A stretch of 28,971 bases of DNA, from NCBI GenBank assembly GCA_003454975.1, contig DMST01000192.1, forward strand, positions 2,579 through 31,549, read 5' to 3'. The notes below the pieces were generated by a model that did no database searches, had not been told where the DNA came from, and saw nothing but the letters and a program-made list of their open reading frames with translations. The translations under genes were made by a program, and so were the position numbers. Below are positions 14,531 to 21,341 of this stretch, piece by piece. The DNA is from Cytophagales bacterium. Lineage in GTDB: Bacteria; Bacteroidota; Bacteroidia; Cytophagales; Cyclobacteriaceae. Position 1 is the stretch's first letter, and each line of letters opens with the position of its first letter.

Positions 14531-15760
14531 TCAACCTTCTTCTTGGATTACTGAGAGTAGGGTATTGCATTTGAGTTCGGTCTCTTCCCACTCCTTCTGC
14601 GGATTGGAGTCTATAGTAACCCCCGCTCCGGCATACAAAATGGCCTCCCGGCCCAGGTATTGCATGCACCGCAAGTTTACGTAAAGGCTAGTGAGGTCTT
14701 GCACATTTACCGGGCCCAGATAGCCAGCATATAGTTCTCTGGAATAGCCTTCGTGATCGGCAAGAAATTCTTCAGACGGTGCTTTGGGCATGCCACACAC
14801 TGCCGAGGTAGGGTGCAGTAACTTGAGCATTACGGTGCCCAGCTGCGGAAAATTGGTGGCTTTCATATCCACCAGGAAGTCCGTTTTCAGATGGATCATC
14901 TCCCCTGCCCTGTGGGTACGAGGGCCAATTTCTTCAAACTCGCGCAAGCGGATTTTCTTGAAGCAATTGATGATGTAACGGCTCACCATGGCTTGCTCTT
15001 GTATCTCTTTTTGGCGCCAGGCTGCTTCGGCAATGTCCTGATCGAAACCCCAACGTTGGGTTCCCGCCAGAGCCACCGTCTGAAAGTACTGTTGCTGTTC
15101 TACCGTAAGCAAAATTTCGGGGGTAGCCCCCAGCCAGGTGCCCAGTTGAGGGATGGAGACCAGACTAACAAATGCATTAGGGTACTTTTGGCACAGCCGA
15201 TTGAAGGTATGCAGCATCTGAAATTGCGCTGGCAAGGAAATACGCTTGGTCCGTGAGGGTACTACCTTTTGGAAGGCACCACCTTCAATGGCCACAATAC
15301 TCTTCTCAACGAGCTCTATGTAATGAGTGGCGGCGTCAGACCCTTGTACAGGCCGTGGATTCTCTGGCCAAGGCAAGGGGTGAAAGGTGGGATCAGCAGC
15401 TGCCAGCTCGGCCAGCTCCCAAAACTTAGCGGCTTCGCCGGTCAAACCTTCGGAAGGCTCCGGGGTAGTGTCCATCCCGGTGTTCCAATATAAATCAGCC
15501 GGCAAATAATAGGCACCGTCCGACTCACTACTGGCAAAGGGGTGAACAAGGAACCCACCACTCAATTCTTCGATATCAGGCTCTATCTGCTCAATTTCAG
15601 GCGAGTAGCTTACCAACAGGTGCTTGGTATCTTGCAAAGGCTGACGCCAAAGGGCCAGTGGGAGTCCAGCCTTGGTGGCCGCCTCCAGGTACGTTTGTAA
15701 TTGCTTTAATGGGGCCGCTACGGGCTCAGTTGAGGTGGTTACGTCTTTAACTTCCTGCAT
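14531..15760 (-). CDS. menF: Isochorismate synthase
   Basis: A 409-residue chorismate-binding enzyme converting chorismate to isochorismate, the first committed step of classical menaquinone synthesis. Conserved blocks: FQKVVPSRTKRI (the catalytic Lys region), LGATPEILL, TVALAGTQR, LHPTSAVCGMPK, GYSRELYAGYLGP and YAGAGVTIDSNPQKEWEETE, the last with metal-binding Glu residues. The length fits MenF (E. coli 431) rather than anthranilate synthase. The alternative, a siderophore or salicylate isochorismate synthase, is made unlikely by the gene 10 bp upstream, which is a clear MenI. Transcription probably starts upstream of menI. Confidence 0.92.
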   Translation of the reverse strand: MQEVKDVTTSTEPVAAPLKQLQTYLEAATKAGLPLALWRQPLQDTKHLLVSYSPEIEQIEPDIEELSGGFLVHPFASSESDGAYYLPADLYWNTGMDTTPEPSEGLTGEAAKFWELAELAAADPTFHPLPWPENPRPVQGSDAATHYIELVEKSIVAIEGGAFQKVVPSRTKRISLPAQFQMLHTFNRLCQKYPNAFVSLVSIPQLGTWLGATPEILLTVEQQQYFQTVALAGTQRWGFDQDIAEAAWRQKEIQEQAMVSRYIINCFKKIRLREFEEIGPRTHRAGEMIHLKTDFLVDMKATNFPQLGTVMLKLLHPTSAVCGMPKAPSEEFLADHEGYSRELYAGYLGPVNVQDLTSLYVNLRCMQYLGREAILYAGAGVTIDSNPQKEWEETELKCNTLLSVIQEEG

Positions 15761-15770
15761 GTATCGTTCC

Positions 15771-16190
15771 TTACTTCCGATCGATCACTGCCATGGTTAT
15801 CCGGCTGATCGATATCAACTCCTGCTCCTCATTCTCGATACGTATTTCCCACACGTGTGTTTTCCTACCCACGTGAAGGGGCCGTGTGGTACCATACACA
15901 TAACCAGAGCGCGCCGATTTCACGTGGTTCGCATTGATATCTAACCCCACACAATACTGTTGGGAGCTATTCACCACCAAATTAGCGGCTACACTGCCTA
16001 GTGTTTCGGCCAGAGCCACAGAGGCTCCCCCATGTAACAAGCCAAAGGGCTGATGGGTTCGATGGTCTACCGGCATTCGGGCAGTAATGTAGTCAGTGCC
16101 CACGGCAGTGTATTCAATACCCAAGTGTTCTACCATGGTATTGGGGCTCATGGCTTCCAGGGTATCCAGCGTTACGTCAGAAGGGATCAT
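15771..16190 (-). CDS. menI: 1,4-dihydroxy-2-naphthoyl-CoA thioesterase
   Basis: A 139-residue hotdog-fold thioesterase. It carries MPVDHRTHQPFGLLHGG, ASVALAETLGS (catalytic Glu62), GLDINANHVKSARSG and a PLHVGR segment, the same order and near-identical motifs as E. coli MenI (YdiI). It hydrolyses DHNA-CoA in menaquinone synthesis. The gene lies 10 bp upstream of menF on the same strand, and this pairing supports the MenI assignment over a general PaaI-type thioesterase. It is divergent from the histidine phosphatase, with a shared promoter region. Confidence 0.9.
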   Translation of the reverse strand: MIPSDVTLDTLEAMSPNTMVEHLGIEYTAVGTDYITARMPVDHRTHQPFGLLHGGASVALAETLGSVAANLVVNSSQQYCVGLDINANHVKSARSGYVYGTTRPLHVGRKTHVWEIRIENEEQELISISRITMAVIDRK

Positions 16191-16212
16191 ACGGCGGGTT
16201 GGTAGATCGGCG

Positions 16213-16220
16213 TATTTTTG
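16213..16220 (+). promoter_or_regulatory. Candidate -7 element of the histidine phosphatase gene
   Basis: TATTTTTG matches TAnnTTTG exactly. No good TTG lies at the usual distance upstream. If used, transcription starts near 16226, which excludes the TTG start at 16199 and supports the one at 16250. Confidence 0.35.
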
Positions 16221-16233
16221 CGATTCTTGCGCA

Positions 16234-16264
16234 CAAAACTAGCAAGAAATTGGCGATCCGGAAA
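16234..16264 (-). promoter_or_regulatory. Candidate promoter of menI-menF
   Basis: On the minus strand: TTTC (plus strand 16261-16264), a 19-bp spacer, then TAGTTTTG (plus strand CAAAACTA, 16234-16241), a perfect TAnnTTTG. It lies about 43 bp upstream of the menI ATG and overlaps the start of the divergent gene. Confidence 0.5.
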
Positions 16265-16879
16265 TTCTACATTGTCCGACACGGACAAACTGACTATAAC
16301 AAACGCGGTGTGGTGCAAGGAAGTGGCATTGATGCCCCCATCAACGCCCTAGGCCAGGCACAAGCTCAGGCCTTCTATCAAGCCTACAAAGACCATCCTT
16401 TCGATCGGCTGTATACCTCTGCCCTGCAACGTACGCACCAGAGTGTAGCGCAGTTCATTGCTGATGGGCTACCCCATGAGGCACTTTCACAATTTAATGA
16501 AATTCATTGGGGTAATAAGGAGGGTCAACCCTTTGCGCCTGAGGCCATGAATTTTTACGAAACTACCATCAATGCCTGGGCTTCGGGTAACCTAGATGCC
16601 AAGATCGACGAAGGTGAATCGGCTCGCGAGATGGGCGAGCGCTTGCAAAAAGGCATTGACTATGTGCTAAGCCAACCTGGAGACCAAATCCTGATTTGCA
16701 TGCACGGCCGGGCCATGCGCGCCTTGCTGTCGTTGATGCTGGGTAAATCCCTAAGTGAGATGGACCAGTTTCATCATACTAACCTGTGTCTGTATGAGCT
16801 CAGCTACGAGGACGGTGGCTTTACGTTGGACAAGTTTAATGAGCAAAGCCACCTGGAAGGGCTGTCGATTGACGACTAG
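16250..16879 (+). CDS. Histidine phosphatase family protein
   Basis: A 209-residue phosphoglycerate-mutase-like phosphatase. The catalytic RHG is at residues 10-12 (FYIVRHGQTDYNKRG), the acid/base Glu region in FNEIHWGNKEG, and the second catalytic His in ICMHGRAMRA (His152). Substrates in this superfamily range from sugar phosphates to cobalamin precursors and cannot be told apart here. The frame has no ATG near the fold: TTG codons at 16199 and 16250 are the choices. I take 16250, which yields MAIRKFYIVRHG and leaves room for a -7 element at 16213-16220. The gene is divergent from menI. Confidence 0.85.
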   Translation: MAIRKFYIVRHGQTDYNKRGVVQGSGIDAPINALGQAQAQAFYQAYKDHPFDRLYTSALQRTHQSVAQFIADGLPHEALSQFNEIHWGNKEGQPFAPEAMNFYETTINAWASGNLDAKIDEGESAREMGERLQKGIDYVLSQPGDQILICMHGRAMRALLSLMLGKSLSEMDQFHHTNLCLYELSYEDGGFTLDKFNEQSHLEGLSIDD

Positions 16880-17041
16880 CGTTAACCATTTCAAAGAGGA
16901 GGTGCATGGGGGGGGCAAAGTGCTCTCTCTTGGATTCTTAATTTCCAGGATGGAGTTCCCACATTCTGAATAGTAGCAGTGACTGGCTAGGGATTTTATC
17001 AAGCGAGAAGATTCACTAATTTTCTTCACAATCCTTGAGCC

Positions 17042-17650
17042 ATGACAAACACCAAAGCAATCCTCAGTACGCTGGTCAATATCTCACATATCAGTGTAGA
17101 AATAGTCAATTACAAACAGCGGGCCGTCATGTGTGACTCTGGCTGGGCTGCACATCATTTGGGGTATGAAGAAGAGGAATTTATCTCCCTAAGTGAGAAC
17201 TTCTTTCAGCGAATCATCCACCCGGAAGATTGGCCCACACAGCTAGAGGCTTATGAGTGTTTTATAGACCAAAAGGACACGAAGGTAAAGGAGGTCATGC
17301 TCCGAATGCTTCGGAAAGATGGAGAATACGAACGCTTGCAGTTCCGAATCACGGTATTGGAATGGGATAGGCACGGAAAGCCGAAAAAATACCTTTGTGT
17401 GGTATCCGACGTAAAGGAAGTTTTAGCCCTCCGGCAGCAGATTGCTCACCAGATGGCCCAGTTGGATCAAATATCTTTCAAGAATAACCACGAGTTACGG
17501 GCACCGGTAGCCAGTATTCTTGGCTTGGTGAACTTGCTGGACCACGAAGGTTTTGAGACCAGCTACGTACGAGACATCATCAATCTGCTGAAACAAACCG
17601 TCATCAAGCTGGACTCAGTAATCAAGGAGATCAATGAGCATACGTATTAA
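17042..17650 (+). CDS. PAS-HisKA protein without an ATPase domain
   Basis: A 202-residue protein: a PAS/PAC domain (about 15-128, with DSGWAAHHLGYEEEEF, RIIHPEDW and the PAC strand KKYLCVVSDVKE) followed by a histidine-kinase dimerisation helix pair (about 130-200) with an H-box, NNHELRAPVASILGLVNLL, including His150. A normal kinase would continue into a HATPase domain; here the stop follows at residue 202 and the next gene begins 36 bp later, so the catalytic half is missing. It could be a phosphoacceptor for another kinase, a dominant regulator or a decayed kinase. It is probably cotranscribed with the zinc-ribbon gene downstream. Confidence 0.75.
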   Translation: MTNTKAILSTLVNISHISVEIVNYKQRAVMCDSGWAAHHLGYEEEEFISLSENFFQRIIHPEDWPTQLEAYECFIDQKDTKVKEVMLRMLRKDGEYERLQFRITVLEWDRHGKPKKYLCVVSDVKEVLALRQQIAHQMAQLDQISFKNNHELRAPVASILGLVNLLDHEGFETSYVRDIINLLKQTVIKLDSVIKEINEHTY

Positions 17651-17686
17651 TAGACCATTAGCAATGAAAAGTTGAACCACTGACCT

Positions 17687-18115
17687 ATGCAATCACTATC
17701 CTTATATTCTGATGTTGAACTCGCATTCTTGATTCAATACGGACTTCATGTCTATATCCCCAGAACTCGAGAAAAAATTCACTCAGAAGCCGAACGGAGG
17801 TCTCTTAGCAAGGAAAAGATCGATAGAATTATCCGTCGAGTGGAACACATGGCTACTAAACCCAATGCATGCCCTCGATGCAAATCCAAAAAGATTGCTC
17901 CTTTGTCTGTTAGTGCAGGAGAAGACGCCACCCGAACAGGATACATTACGATTGGCGCCATAATGGATTTAATTCCCAAGCGGGGAGGGAGTGTTACGAT
18001 GGTTCAGAGAAAAGAATGTACCGTATGCCGCCTTTACCTTTCTCCCAATGCTAACCGCCCTATTTCGGCTTATCGGGCATTATGGCAAAGGCTCTTTATG
18101 CCCTTGATGGACTAA
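17687..18115 (+). CDS. Hypothetical protein with four-Cys zinc-ribbon pattern
   Basis: A 142-residue cytoplasmic protein that I cannot assign. A helical N-terminal part (about 1-57, charged) is followed by CPRCKSKK (Cys62, Cys65) and, 45 residues on, KECTVC (Cys111, Cys114), which together would make a zinc-ribbon knuckle pair. Between them lies SAGEDATRTGYITIGAIMDLIP. The C-terminus is basic and aromatic. It follows the PAS-HisKA gene by 36 bp on the same strand, suggesting an operon. Confidence 0.6.
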   Translation: MQSLSLYSDVELAFLIQYGLHVYIPRTREKIHSEAERRSLSKEKIDRIIRRVEHMATKPNACPRCKSKKIAPLSVSAGEDATRTGYITIGAIMDLIPKRGGSVTMVQRKECTVCRLYLSPNANRPISAYRALWQRLFMPLMD

Positions 18116-18176
18116 AGGTCGATTTAGAAATCAGCTAGGGGTAATTCACAACGTCCAATTGTCTCCTTCCCTGCGA

Positions 18177-18197
18177 ACACTGAGAAACACTCGGTGT
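18177..18197. terminator. Hairpin between convergent genes
   Basis: ACACTGAG (18177-18184) pairs with CTCGGTGT (18190-18197), eight pairs with one T-G wobble and a 5-base loop. It lies between the ends of the zinc-ribbon and TPR genes. There is no T-run on either side, so a shared terminator is possible but unproven. Confidence 0.35.
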
Positions 18198-18225
18198 CTC
18201 TGCATACCCCCAACCGCTCTTCTCA

Positions 18226-19047
18226 CTACTCCTTTCCGCAATATTTAGCCGCAAGCTCCTGGAAATCAGAAGAGTACACCTGACCGGGCAATTCATAGTA
18301 GGCATTGGACCGTACGTAACCGGCTGCCATCTGAGCCTGCCCTTCCGCTAGCATTGTACACCCTTGCGGTAGGCTATCTACCTGAAAGTAAGCTTGGGCC
18401 AGATGAAAATACTGGTCAGAAAAGTGGTTGGCTTCTATGGACTTCTTGAACTCTGTAATGGCTACGGCATAGTTGCCCTGCCGAACCTGAACCATGCCCC
18501 GGTATAGGTACACCTGATCGTCAACCCAGCCCATAGCTTCGGGGTCATCAGCCAAATCCAGGTACTTCATGGCGTTGGCATCATCGCCTAGCTGCATATA
18601 GGCCAGCCCGATCACATGGTAGATATCCTCGCTCCAGGGGGCATCCCGGAAACTGGGGGTGAGCGAATCCAACCGATGGTAATCCGCTAGCGCACCCTTG
18701 TAGTCATGCAGCATATACAGCTTCACATACCCACGATAGCCCAGGTAAGTAACGGGCTCTAAATCTACCGCTTGATTGAGCAGCAGCATTCCCGTAGCAA
18801 AATCGCCACGTTTGGTGTGCGCAATGGACTTCTGCATATAGGCTTGGGCAAAGGTAGGATCGGCCTTGATGGCTTGGCCCATAAACCACTGCCGCTGGGT
18901 ATCTCCTTGTAGACGCCCTTTCCGGTATTGGTACCAAAATTCGGCCCGCTCGCGGGGTTCCATAGAACGGTAATAGCCAAAAGCAACCAAAGACACCAGA
19001 GCAAGTAGTCCGAAAAGGGAAAATAAGATAATGCGCAGCGTCCTCAT
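18226..19047 (-). CDS. Membrane-anchored TPR protein
   Basis: A 273-residue protein with an N-terminal membrane anchor (about 5-25, IILFSLFGLLALVSLVAFGYY), probably uncleaved, followed by four or five tetratricopeptide-type helix pairs (for example AQAYMQKSIAHTKRGDFATG, YHVIGLAYMQLGDDANAMKY, YLYRGMVQVRQGNYAVA, YFHLAQAYFQVDSLPQG). TPR repeats serve as protein-binding scaffolds. Its start overlaps the end of the upstream gene by 4 bp (19044-19047), so the two are translationally coupled and may work together in the envelope. Confidence 0.8.
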   Translation of the reverse strand: MRTLRIILFSLFGLLALVSLVAFGYYRSMEPRERAEFWYQYRKGRLQGDTQRQWFMGQAIKADPTFAQAYMQKSIAHTKRGDFATGMLLLNQAVDLEPVTYLGYRGYVKLYMLHDYKGALADYHRLDSLTPSFRDAPWSEDIYHVIGLAYMQLGDDANAMKYLDLADDPEAMGWVDDQVYLYRGMVQVRQGNYAVAITEFKKSIEANHFSDQYFHLAQAYFQVDSLPQGCTMLAEGQAQMAAGYVRSNAYYELPGQVYSSDFQELAAKYCGKE

Positions 19048-19574
19048 CCGATGATGTCCGTTAGTTGCCCATTCTTCACTCGGAACACGATGTGCTTGTA
19101 GCAGTCATACCGTTGGCCTCCAACCAACCCAGGCACCCAAGGGCCCATTCCCTTGATCAAATCTTTCCAAGCCTCGCGATCCAGGGGTAGGTCTATGGAC
19201 CGGTATTCAGCATCTACCGCGGTCAAACGAATCCTATCGGTTTCTCCTTGACAATTGATAACGAAGCGCACCGTCAGGAGACCGGAGAAGGTATCTGGAA
19301 AATTCCAAGCAAAATCGGCCGACTCGAAATAGGCACGTAAATCTTTGGAACCCTCCCCGTACCGGGGATTTACCTGATAATACTCCTGTATGTTGTATTC
19401 GTCACACAGGAAAAACGTGGCATCGTCCAGATCAGGATCGAAGGCTATCCACCCTACCTTTTCTTTGGTATTGATCATGTGGGGCACCGTATTTTGGGCG
19501 ATGCCCACTTCTGGAAAACTCCATACCAAGGCGAAGAAAGACAGAGATAACAAGGAGAGAATTCGTTGGTACAT
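19044..19574 (-). CDS. Exported protein, possibly TonB-C-like
   Basis: A 176-residue protein with a Sec signal peptide (MYQRILSLLSLSFFALVWS...GIAQ). The C-terminal half contains FSGLLTVRFVINCQGETDRIRL and a later W.PG..G segment, which recall the TonB C-terminal domain-like proteins of Bacteroidota in which a new strand follows an xVRFVVNxxG motif. It lacks a TonB-type membrane anchor, so a direct role in TonB energy transfer is doubtful. The 4-bp overlap with the TPR gene downstream indicates an operon. The resemblance is from memory and moderate. Confidence 0.65.
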   Translation of the reverse strand: MYQRILSLLSLSFFALVWSFPEVGIAQNTVPHMINTKEKVGWIAFDPDLDDATFFLCDEYNIQEYYQVNPRYGEGSKDLRAYFESADFAWNFPDTFSGLLTVRFVINCQGETDRIRLTAVDAEYRSIDLPLDREAWKDLIKGMGPWVPGLVGGQRYDCYKHIVFRVKNGQLTDIIG

Positions 19575-19693
19575 TGGGCCAAGAGGTAGTTATGGGTTGA
19601 GTTTCAATTGCGGGTTTGAAGATAGTATCTCAAGAATTGGGGTGGAAAAAACAAACCAACATTCTATACTCCAATCCTGAATTCAGTAGGCTT

Positions 19694-20389
19694 TCAGGAT
19701 TCTGATTCCGGCACTCCTCCCCCACCCGAGGTAAACTTACTAATGAGGATGCCCACCAACACTACGCTGTAGAACTGGGCGGCCATCCCGAACAAGGAAA
19801 CGATGAGCCTACTGGAATAGGAGATAGGGGCAATGTCGCCATAGCCGATGGTAGTAACGGTAATGGTGCTGTAGTACACCAGGTCCATAAAGGCGGTGGC
19901 TGGATTGGCAGGATCTACTCCGCTGAACGCCTGTACATCAAGGTAGAAAAGAATAGAGTACACGAATACGCTCATCTCGATAAGTAAAAAATAGCCGCAG
20001 GCAGCGGCAGAAATAATGTCTGCATTGATGTAACTGGGCCGGATGAGAAAGCGAATGATCTCGGTAAAAATAACGACGAAATAGACGACGTATACCGCAC
20101 TGATGATGAGCATCAGTAGGTTGCTACGCCCCACTACTACCATGGTTACAGGCAAACCAATGACCAGGAGGGTAAGGATATTCTTGAGCCGCTGCCGCCA
20201 CTTTTCCTTCTCTTCGAATAGGCCAATGCTGGCCACGCCCAATAGAAACATATTGAGCGGCCAGACGATTTGCTCATATACCAGCAGATCGGTGAGTACA
20301 ATGCCGATGTAGAGGTGCTGGATAAGGGCAACGAGCAACACTTCGTATTTACGTCGGATCAGAAAGGGGAGTATTCGTTCTCGCAACAT
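19694..20389 (-). CDS. Two-pore-helix type potassium channel
   Basis: A 231-residue integral membrane protein with about six hydrophobic segments (roughly 15-37, 42-57, 70-87, 90-116, 125-150, 195-218) and a pore loop with the K+ selectivity filter TVTTIGYGD (177-185) between the last two. This is the Ion_trans_2 architecture. No Arg-rich S4 voltage sensor is obvious, and there is no RCK or cyclic-nucleotide domain: the protein ends in a short GGGG-containing tail. It probably passes K+ passively across the inner membrane. The predicted promoter lies only 7 bp upstream of the ATG. Confidence 0.88.
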   Translation of the reverse strand: MLRERILPFLIRRKYEVLLVALIQHLYIGIVLTDLLVYEQIVWPLNMFLLGVASIGLFEEKEKWRQRLKNILTLLVIGLPVTMVVVGRSNLLMLIISAVYVVYFVVIFTEIIRFLIRPSYINADIISAAACGYFLLIEMSVFVYSILFYLDVQAFSGVDPANPATAFMDLVYYSTITVTTIGYGDIAPISYSSRLIVSLFGMAAQFYSVVLVGILISKFTSGGGGVPESES

Positions 20390-20396
20390 AGGAGGA

Positions 20397-20426
20397 TAAA
20401 GCTACACAGAATTGGTAGTTGACAAA
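20397..20426 (-). promoter_or_regulatory. Candidate promoter of the K+ channel gene
   Basis: On the minus strand: TTTG (plus strand 20423-20426), an 18-bp spacer, then TAGCTTTA (plus strand 20397-20404), one base off consensus. Only seven bases (TCCTCCT) separate the box from the ATG, so the mRNA would be nearly leaderless. Confidence 0.45.
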
Positions 20427-20490
20427 TTGAAAGTGACAGGTTGGTGGTGTCCTAGCTTACAATTTCCCTACGAACCAGTATTTTGGCGAT

Positions 20491-21198
20491 ATGAGGAAGC
20501 AAACCTTTTTCAATTGGAGCACAGGGAAAGATTCGGCACTTGCCCTTTGGCACTTGCAGCAGCAGGAGGAATATCAAGTAAAGCACCTACTAACTACGAT
20601 AAATGCCCACCACGACCGCGTGACCATGCACGGACTGCGCCGAAGTTTGTACGATGCACAGATGCAGGCATTGGGTATCCCCTACTCTACCGTAGAGCTA
20701 CCCGAGATGCCCGACATGACAACCTATGAGGAACAGATGAATAGAGCCCTGCAACCCCTGCTAGCGGAGGGCTATACGCATGCTGCCTACGGAGATATCT
20801 TCCTGGAAGATCTGAAGAAGTACCGGGATGACGAGCTCGCTAAGGCAGGCCTGACTGGGGTCTACCCCATCTGGAAACGAGACACCAGGGAGCTAGCAAA
20901 AGAATTCATCGAGCGGGGCTTCCGAGCCGTGATAGTGACCTGCAAGGCCGAGCTGATGGGTGAGGACTTCGTAGGCCGTGAGTTTGATGCGAGCCTGTTG
21001 AATGACCTACCCGCAGAGGTAGACCCTTGCGGTGAGAACGGGGAGTTTCATACTTTTTGCTATGCCGGGCCCATCTTCCAAAGGCCAATCTCCTTCAGCC
21101 ACGGTGAGAAGGTACTACGCACCTATCCGGCGCCTAAAACCGAGGATGGCGAGCCGATGTCAGAAGTAGGGTTTTGGTACCAAGACCTTACTAATTGA
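20491..21198 (+). CDS. Dph6-related ATP pyrophosphatase
   Basis: A 235-residue adenine-nucleotide alpha-hydrolase. The N-terminus FFNWSTGKDSALAL carries the PP-loop (usually SGGKDS, here STGKDS at 10-15). HGLRRSLYDAQMQALGIP, YGDIFLEDLKKYRDDEL, YPIWKRDTRELAKEFI and VDPCGENGEFHTF are the hallmarks of the diphthine-ammonia ligase family. In archaea and eukaryotes this enzyme amidates diphthine on elongation factor 2; bacteria have no diphthamide, so the substrate here must be another carboxylate. The 235-residue form lacks the C-terminal RidA-like domains of the eukaryotic enzyme. Confidence 0.88.
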   Translation: MRKQTFFNWSTGKDSALALWHLQQQEEYQVKHLLTTINAHHDRVTMHGLRRSLYDAQMQALGIPYSTVELPEMPDMTTYEEQMNRALQPLLAEGYTHAAYGDIFLEDLKKYRDDELAKAGLTGVYPIWKRDTRELAKEFIERGFRAVIVTCKAELMGEDFVGREFDASLLNDLPAEVDPCGENGEFHTFCYAGPIFQRPISFSHGEKVLRTYPAPKTEDGEPMSEVGFWYQDLTN

Positions 21199-21208
21199 CA
21201 ACCACCGG

Positions 21209-21283
21209 ATGGGGTTAGAAATATACAGCAGCAAAGGTAAGGCCGCCGTATTGGACGAATGGATCATGGAAATGGGTTATTGA
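21209..21283 (+). CDS. Possible 24-codon ORF after the Dph6-like gene
   Basis: ATG at 21209, ten bases after the preceding stop, opens a frame for MGLEIYSSKGKAAVLDEWIM and four more residues, ending in TGA. It has an ordinary amphipathic composition but no known relative and no other support. It might be a remnant or a chance frame. Confidence 0.15.
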   Translation: MGLEIYSSKGKAAVLDEWIMEMGY

Positions 21284-21286
21284 GGA

Positions 21287-21317
21287 TTTGTCTTGGTTCT
21301 CGACTCTCGTATCTTGA
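21287..21317 (+). promoter_or_regulatory. Candidate promoter of the amidohydrolase gene
   Basis: TTTG (21287-21290), a 19-bp spacer, then TATCTTGA (21310-21317), which matches four of the six defined -7 positions at the right distance. The ATG follows after 24 bp. Confidence 0.4.
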
Positions 21318-21341
21318 ATCAAATCCATCTACCCTAATCTG

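Noticed and set aside
16904..16916. Run of eight G upstream of the PAS-HisKA gene as a phase-variation tract
   Set aside because: It lies in the intergenic region more than 120 bp before the start and in no promoter element that I can see.
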